Shown in pieces: positions 38,946 through 42,881 of a DNA stretch of 42,881 bases. The stretch lies in the NCBI GenBank assembly GCA_005887685.1, contig VBHJ01000150.1, positions 1 to 42,881 of the forward strand, in the 5' to 3' direction. The notes below the pieces were generated by a model. The model did not search any database and was not told the origin of the DNA. It saw only the letters and a program-made list of their open reading frames with translations. Both the position numbers and the translations under genes were made by a program. How positions within the stretch are numbered: the first letter of the stretch is position 1; each line of letters starts with the position of its first letter. This DNA comes from Chloroflexota bacterium. Its GTDB lineage: Bacteria; Chloroflexota; Dormibacteria; Dormibacterales; Dormibacteraceae.

Positions 38946-41133
38946 GGATCGGAGTGAGCGTCCGCAGGCCCGATGGCGCCGCCAAGGTCCGCGGCGACTT
39001 CGTTTACTCGTCCGACCTCCGCGTCGACGGCATGCTGTGGGGGGCAACGGTTCGCAGCCCGCATCCGTACGCGCGCATCGCGTCGATCCACACGGCCGAG
39101 GCTGGAGCAATGCCCGGCGTGCGCGCCGTGCTCACGCATGCAGACGTGCCGGGCCGGAACCTTTACGGCCTCGAGATCCAGGACCAGCCTGTGCTCGCCC
39201 ACGACGTTGTCCGCTACTGGGGCGAAGCCGTTGCGCTCATCGCCGCCGACCATCCCGAGCAGGCTCGGCGAGCCGCCGAGAAGGTGCGCGTCGACTACGA
39301 GGTGCTGCAGCCGATCACGGAAGCGGAGCGAGCGCTGTCGCCGGGCGCGCCGAAGCTGCACCCCGACGGCAATGTCACGCGCTGGGTGAAGATCCGCCAC
39401 GGCGAGCCGGCGCCACGCGCGGACGTCGTGGTGCGGGGCGAGTATGAGGTCGGCATGCAGGACCAGGCGCCCCTCGGGCCGGAGTCGGGCCTGGCGATTC
39501 CGGACGGCCAGGGTGGCGTCGACCTGCACATCGCGACCCAGTGGCTTCACGTAGACCAGAAGCAGCTCGCGGTCGTGCTGGGGCTTCCCGTCGAAAAAGT
39601 TCGGCTGACCATGGCGGGCATCGGAGGAGCATTCGGCGCTCGGGAGGACCTGTCCATGCAGGCCCACGCCTGCATGCTCGCGTTGAAGACCGGTCGGCCG
39701 GTGAAGATCTCGTACTCGCGGCCGGAGTCCTTTGTCGGTCACGTCCACCGGCATCCCGGGCGCCTCAGCTACGAGCACGGCGCGAATCGCGACGGAAGGC
39801 TCGTCTACGTGAAGGCGCGCATCCTCCTGGACGGAGGCGCCTACGCGTCGAGCTCGACCGCACCAACAACCCGCCTTGCGGCGCGATGCGAGGTTTCGGC
39901 TCGGTGCAGAACTGCTACGCCCACGAGGCGCAGATGGACAAGCTCGCCGTGGCCCTCGAGATTGACCCCGTCGAGCTGCGCATACGCAACGCCATGGAGA
40001 CAGGCAGCGAAATGATCACCGGGCAGGTGATCGACGGCCCAGTACCAGTCGCAGAGCTGCTGCAGCACGTGAAAGTAATGCCACTCCCCTCTCCCCACAG
40101 GGGAGACGGTCAGGGAGAGGGGAGTGAAAGCGTCGACCTCACTTTGCTCCCAGGCGGAGTTTCCAACACAACTCACGGGGAAGGCGTGAAGCGCGGCGTG
40201 GGCTATGCCGTCGGCTTCAAGAACATCGGTTACTCCGAAGGCTTCGACGACTACTCGACGGCGCGCGTCCGCCTCTTCGTGGAGGGTGGCAAGCCGCGCG
40301 CCGAGGTCCACACCGCGGCGGCAGAGGTCGGGCAGGGAATCGTGCTCGTCCAGGCGCAGATCGCCGGCAGCGTGCTCGGCGTCGGCGACGTGGTGGTGCT
40401 CAACGCCGACACCGCCGTCGGATCGGCCGGCTCGTCGTCCGCCTCGCGGCAGACTTACATAACCGGCGGTGCGGTCAAGGCGGCGGCCGAGGCAGTGTGC
40501 GTGCGCGTCCTCGAGATGGCGGAATCGGAGCTGCACCCCGCCCGCGAGCTGCGCATTGAAAACGACACCGTGACCGACGCCGGTGGCAAGGAGATCATCT
40601 CGCTCGCCACTCTGCTGGGCGACGCTGTCATCGAGGAGACACGCGAGTTCCGGCCTCGGCGCACACAGCACCTCGATTCCGAAACGGGCCAGTCCAACGC
40701 CCACATGCAGTTCGCTTTCGCCGCCCATCGCGCCGTCGTGGACGTCGACACCGAGCTCGGCCTCGTCAAGGTGGTCGAGCTGGCGACCGCTCAGGAGGTG
40801 GGCAAGGCGATCAACCCGCTCGCCGTGCAGGGACAGCTCGAGGGCGGAGCGGCACAGGGTCTGGGCCTGGCGGTGATGGAGGAGATCCAGGTCAAGGACG
40901 GCGTCATCCGCAACGCGTCGTTCACGGACTACCTGCTCCCGACGATCCTCGACATGCCGCCCATGCGGATGGACATCCTCGAGCTGGGCGACCCGAACTC
41001 GCCTTACGGCTTGAAGGGGGTGGGGGAGCCGCCGACGATCTCCTCCGGGCCCGCGATCGTGGCCGCCATCCGCGCCGCGACCGGACGCGACATCAACCGC
41101 GTGCCCGTCCGACCGCACGACATCACCCTTTGA
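38942..41133 (+). pseudogene. xdhA: Xanthine dehydrogenase molybdenum-binding subunit, frame-disrupted near 39,855
   Basis: The first frame is a normal start (MRIGVSVRRPDGAAKVRGDF) through GGAFGAREDLSMQAHACM to ILLDGGAYASSSTA. The family sequence then resumes in another frame at RTNNPPCGAMRGFGSVQNCY and runs to 41133, including GSSSASRQTYITGGAVKAA and catalytic Glu in LKGVGEPPTI. In relatives about 25 residues lie between AYASSSTA and RTNNPPCG. They are absent here, implying an out-of-frame deletion (1 mod 3) of roughly 70-80 bases. A 45-bp palindrome sits in frame at 40082-40126 in a variable linker. Downstream coupling (TTGA with the amidohydrolase) is intact. As read, the enzyme would be non-functional. 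Confidence 0.88.
40082..40126. repeat. REP-like palindromic element inside xdhA
   Basis: Perfect 14-bp arms CACTCCCCTCTCCC (40082-40095) and GGGAGAGGGGAGTG (40113-40126). The centre also allows an alternative hairpin CTCCCC-ACA-GGGGAG (40091-40105). This C/T-G/A-rich palindrome looks like a dispersed REP element rather than coding sequence. It is read in frame as PLPSPHRGDGQGEGSE in a linker that varies in the family. Confidence 0.8.
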
Positions 41134-42420
41134 GCTTTCTCCTGAAGGCCGGACTGGTCTACACCGGCACACGCGAGATCGAGAACGGCTGGGTGCACGT
41201 CCGCCACGGCGTCATCATCGAGGTCGGATCCGGTCCGGCTCCAGAGGCGGGCGAGATCGTCGACGAGCCCAACTGCGTTGCCACGCCGGGCCTCGTCAAC
41301 GCGCACGACCACATGTACCAGTGGGCAACGCGGGGCTACGTGGCCGACGGCACGCTTTTCGAGTGGCTGCGCGCGCTGTACCCGGTTTGGGCGCGGATCG
41401 ATGCCGACAGCGTGCGCGTGGCCGCACGTGCAGCGATGGCGCGGCTGCTGCTCTGCGGCTGCACCCTCTCGACCGACCATCACTACGTCTTTCCACACGG
41501 CCGGCCGGGCCTGTTCGAGGCGCTCGTCGAGTCGGCGCGAGAGCTGGGTCTCCGATTCCATCCCTGTCGCGGCTCGATGTCGCTGGGCGACTCCAGAGGC
41601 GGGCTGCCGCCGGACAGCGTGGATGATCGCGCGCCATCACGATCCGCAGCCGGGTTCGATGTGCCGCGTGGTGGTCGCGCCGTGCTCGCCGTTCTCCGTC
41701 TCGCCTGAGCTCATGCGCGACTCGGCCGCGCTGGCCCGCCGCCATGGCGTCCGGCTTCACACTCACGTCGCCGAGACTCTTGACGAGGAGCGTTTCTGCC
41801 TCGAAAAGTTCGGTCGCCGGCCGCTGGAGCTCATGGAGGACCTCGGCTGGACGGGCGATGACGTCTGGTACGCGCACGGAATCCACCTCAACGACGCCGA
41901 GATCGACCGCGTCGCCGAGGTCCGGACCGGGATCGCGCACTGCCCGTCCAGCAACATGCGACTGGGAGCGGGCGCGTGCAGGGTCGAGGACCTTCTCAGG
42001 GCTGGGGCGCGCGTTGGTCTTGGGGTCGACGGCGCCGCGAGCAACGAGGACGCCAACATCGCGACCGAGGCGCACCAGGCGCTCCTGCTGGCTCGGGTGC
42101 GGGCCACCTCGCCAACGGCGCTGGACGCGCGCGCTGCATGGAGGCTCGCGACTCAGGGCGGGGCGGAATGCCTCGGCCGCGACGACTGCGGGACGCTCGA
42201 GGTCGGCAAGTGCGCGGACATCGCATGCTTCCGCGTCGACGATCTCGCCCATGCAGGCATCAAGGATCTCGTCGCGGCGCTCGCCCTTGCGCCGCCGGCG
42301 CGGGCTCAGACCGTGATCGTCAATGGACGCGCTGTCGTTCGCGACGGCCGGCTGCTGACCGCCGACGAGGACGAGATCGCCCGCGAGATCGCCGCTACGA
42401 GCGCACGCCTGGCCGGATGA
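41130..42420 (+). pseudogene. 8-oxoguanine deaminase/AtzB-like amidohydrolase, frame-disrupted near 41,625
   Basis: TTG start 41130 overlaps the xdhA stop (TTGA). The first frame gives NAHDHMYQWATRGY (metal His-x-His), ALYPVWARIDADSV, and CRGSMSLGDSRGGLPPDSV. The family sequence continues in a second frame as RHHDPQPGSMCRVVVAPCSP, HTHVAET (metal His), YAHGIHLND, and GVDGAASNED (metal Asp), ending at 42420. Relatives have about 15 residues (an ILADSERL-type helix) between the two parts, so a short out-of-frame deletion (2 mod 3) is likely. The product class deaminates 8-oxoguanine to urate or hydrolyses related rings, which fits the purine operon. The 3' end overlaps the convergent allantoinase by 26 bases. 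Confidence 0.85.
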
Positions 42421-42881
42421 ACCGCCCTGACCCGGGCTCGCGTCCGCGCACCAGCGTCTTGACTGTCCTGCCGCGAACTCTCTGGCCCTCGTGGACGCTG
42501 AACGGATTGCGGTAGAGCAGGTCGTCCCGCCGAACGACATCTTGGTCCGCCAGGTCGACGATCCACAGATCGGCGTCAAATCCGGGCGCGATGTCGCCCT
42601 TGGCGGCCAGGCCGAAGCGTTTTGCGACGTTGGTCGACGTGAGCGCGGCATACAGCGGCAGCTCCAGCCGTCCATCCGCGAGCAGCAGCTGCCGCGTCGA
42701 CTGGCAACCCGAGATCCCGCCCCAGATCTTGCGGAAGTCGTTCCCCTGCTTCAGCTGCGGTGCGCTCGGCGAGTGGTCGGACACGACGATCTGCAGCCAG
42801 TCCTCCATCAACGCGGGCCACAGCTCCTCTTTCGTTCGGAAAGGTGGAGCGCACTTGCCAAGACCGCCCAGCCGCTCGAGG
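42395..42881 (-). CDS. allB: Allantoinase, C-terminal part (5' end beyond the window)
   Basis: The frame is open from the window edge to the TAG at 42395, so only the last 161 or so codons are present; an ATG at 42811 is internal. Motifs: GKCAPPFRTKEELW, IVVSDHSPSAPQLK (metal Asp/His region of cyclic amidohydrolases), FRKIWGGISGCQ, FGLAAKGDIAPGFDADLWIV, and NPFSVHEGQRVRGRTVKTLV. These match allantoinase rather than dihydroorotase or hydantoinase. It hydrolyses allantoin to allantoate, the step after the urate operon. It converges on the amidohydrolase with overlapping ends. Confidence 0.92.
   Translation of the reverse strand, partial: LERLGGLGKCAPPFRTKEELWPALMEDWLQIVVSDHSPSAPQLKQGNDFRKIWGGISGCQSTRQLLLADGRLELPLYAALTSTNVAKRFGLAAKGDIAPGFDADLWIVDLADQDVVRRDDLLYRNPFSVHEGQRVRGRTVKTLVRGREPGSGRFIRPGVRS

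Noticed and set aside
39841-41172. A 443-codon minus-strand frame opposite xdhA, and similar long frames at 41296-42675, 23101-24423, 12835-13971 and 32360-33700
   Set aside because: All are mirror frames of well-identified genes, with no motifs and biased composition.

Overview
The window is GC-rich bacterial chromosome with tightly packed genes, many 4-base start/stop overlaps, and frequent GTG and TTG starts. The gene families present are an AfsR-type regulator fused to a class III cyclase, LLM-class flavin/F420-type oxidoreductases, an LppM-like lipoprotein, DUF1206, a secreted G1 glutamic peptidase and several molybdenum hydroxylases. Together they suggest a soil or terrestrial Actinomycetota, Chloroflexota or Candidatus Dormibacterota lineage. 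This is inference from family content; no rRNA or other phylogenetic marker is present. I saw no tRNA, rRNA, CRISPR array, insertion sequence or phage gene, and no gene-free stretch longer than about 300 bases.

Layout. 1-5.4 kb: the 3' part of a large AfsR/cyclase/NB-ARC/TPR regulator, a small orphan gene, a tandemly duplicated pair of short membrane-anchored peptides each followed by a strong terminator, a small HTH/AT-hook protein and a SnoaL-like protein. 5.5-7.4 kb: a divergent hydrolase/Rieske oxygenase pair around a perfect inverted repeat. 7.5-10.6 kb: a lipid-phosphate operon (DUF1206, diacylglycerol kinase-like, two PAP2 phosphatases). 10.6-18.2 kb: mixed housekeeping and envelope genes (glutaredoxin-like protein without CxxC, membrane protein, secreted Cys-repeat protein, Ser/Thr dehydratase, hydrolase, LppM-like lipoprotein, anchored trypsin-like protease, LLM oxidoreductase, permuted papain-fold amidase). 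18.3-21.1 kb: a CPBP protease, kinase-less 7TM-GAF sensor and membrane protein operon. 21.2-25.9 kb: a complete branched-chain amino-acid type ABC transporter (SBP, two permeases, two ATPases) in which the first permease is frame-disrupted. 26-28 kb: a flotillin-like SPFH protein. 28-35 kb: a disrupted SDR convergent with a minus-strand catabolic operon (LLM oxidoreductase, enoyl-CoA hydratase, alpha/beta hydrolase, and one reading frame joining a molybdenum hydroxylase to an acyl-CoA ligase). 35-42.9 kb: a G1 peptidase, then a purine-degradation operon (OHCU decarboxylase, HIU hydrolase, urate oxidase, xanthine dehydrogenase FAD, Fe-S and Mo subunits, 8-oxoguanine deaminase-like amidohydrolase) with an oppositely oriented allantoinase at the edge.

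How the genes work together. The right-hand cluster encodes a full route from xanthine or 8-oxoguanine through urate, 5-hydroxyisourate and OHCU to allantoin and allantoate. The minus-strand operon looks like a route for hydroxylating, CoA-activating and beta-oxidising an unknown (possibly aromatic or alicyclic) acid.

The most striking points for a second look are: four genes (22.8, 28.6, 39.85 and 41.6 kb) that each appear to have lost a short internal segment out of frame; the molybdenum hydroxylase/CoA-ligase fusion; a 45-bp REP-like palindrome inserted in frame inside the xanthine dehydrogenase gene; and several perfect operator-like palindromes at divergent promoters.
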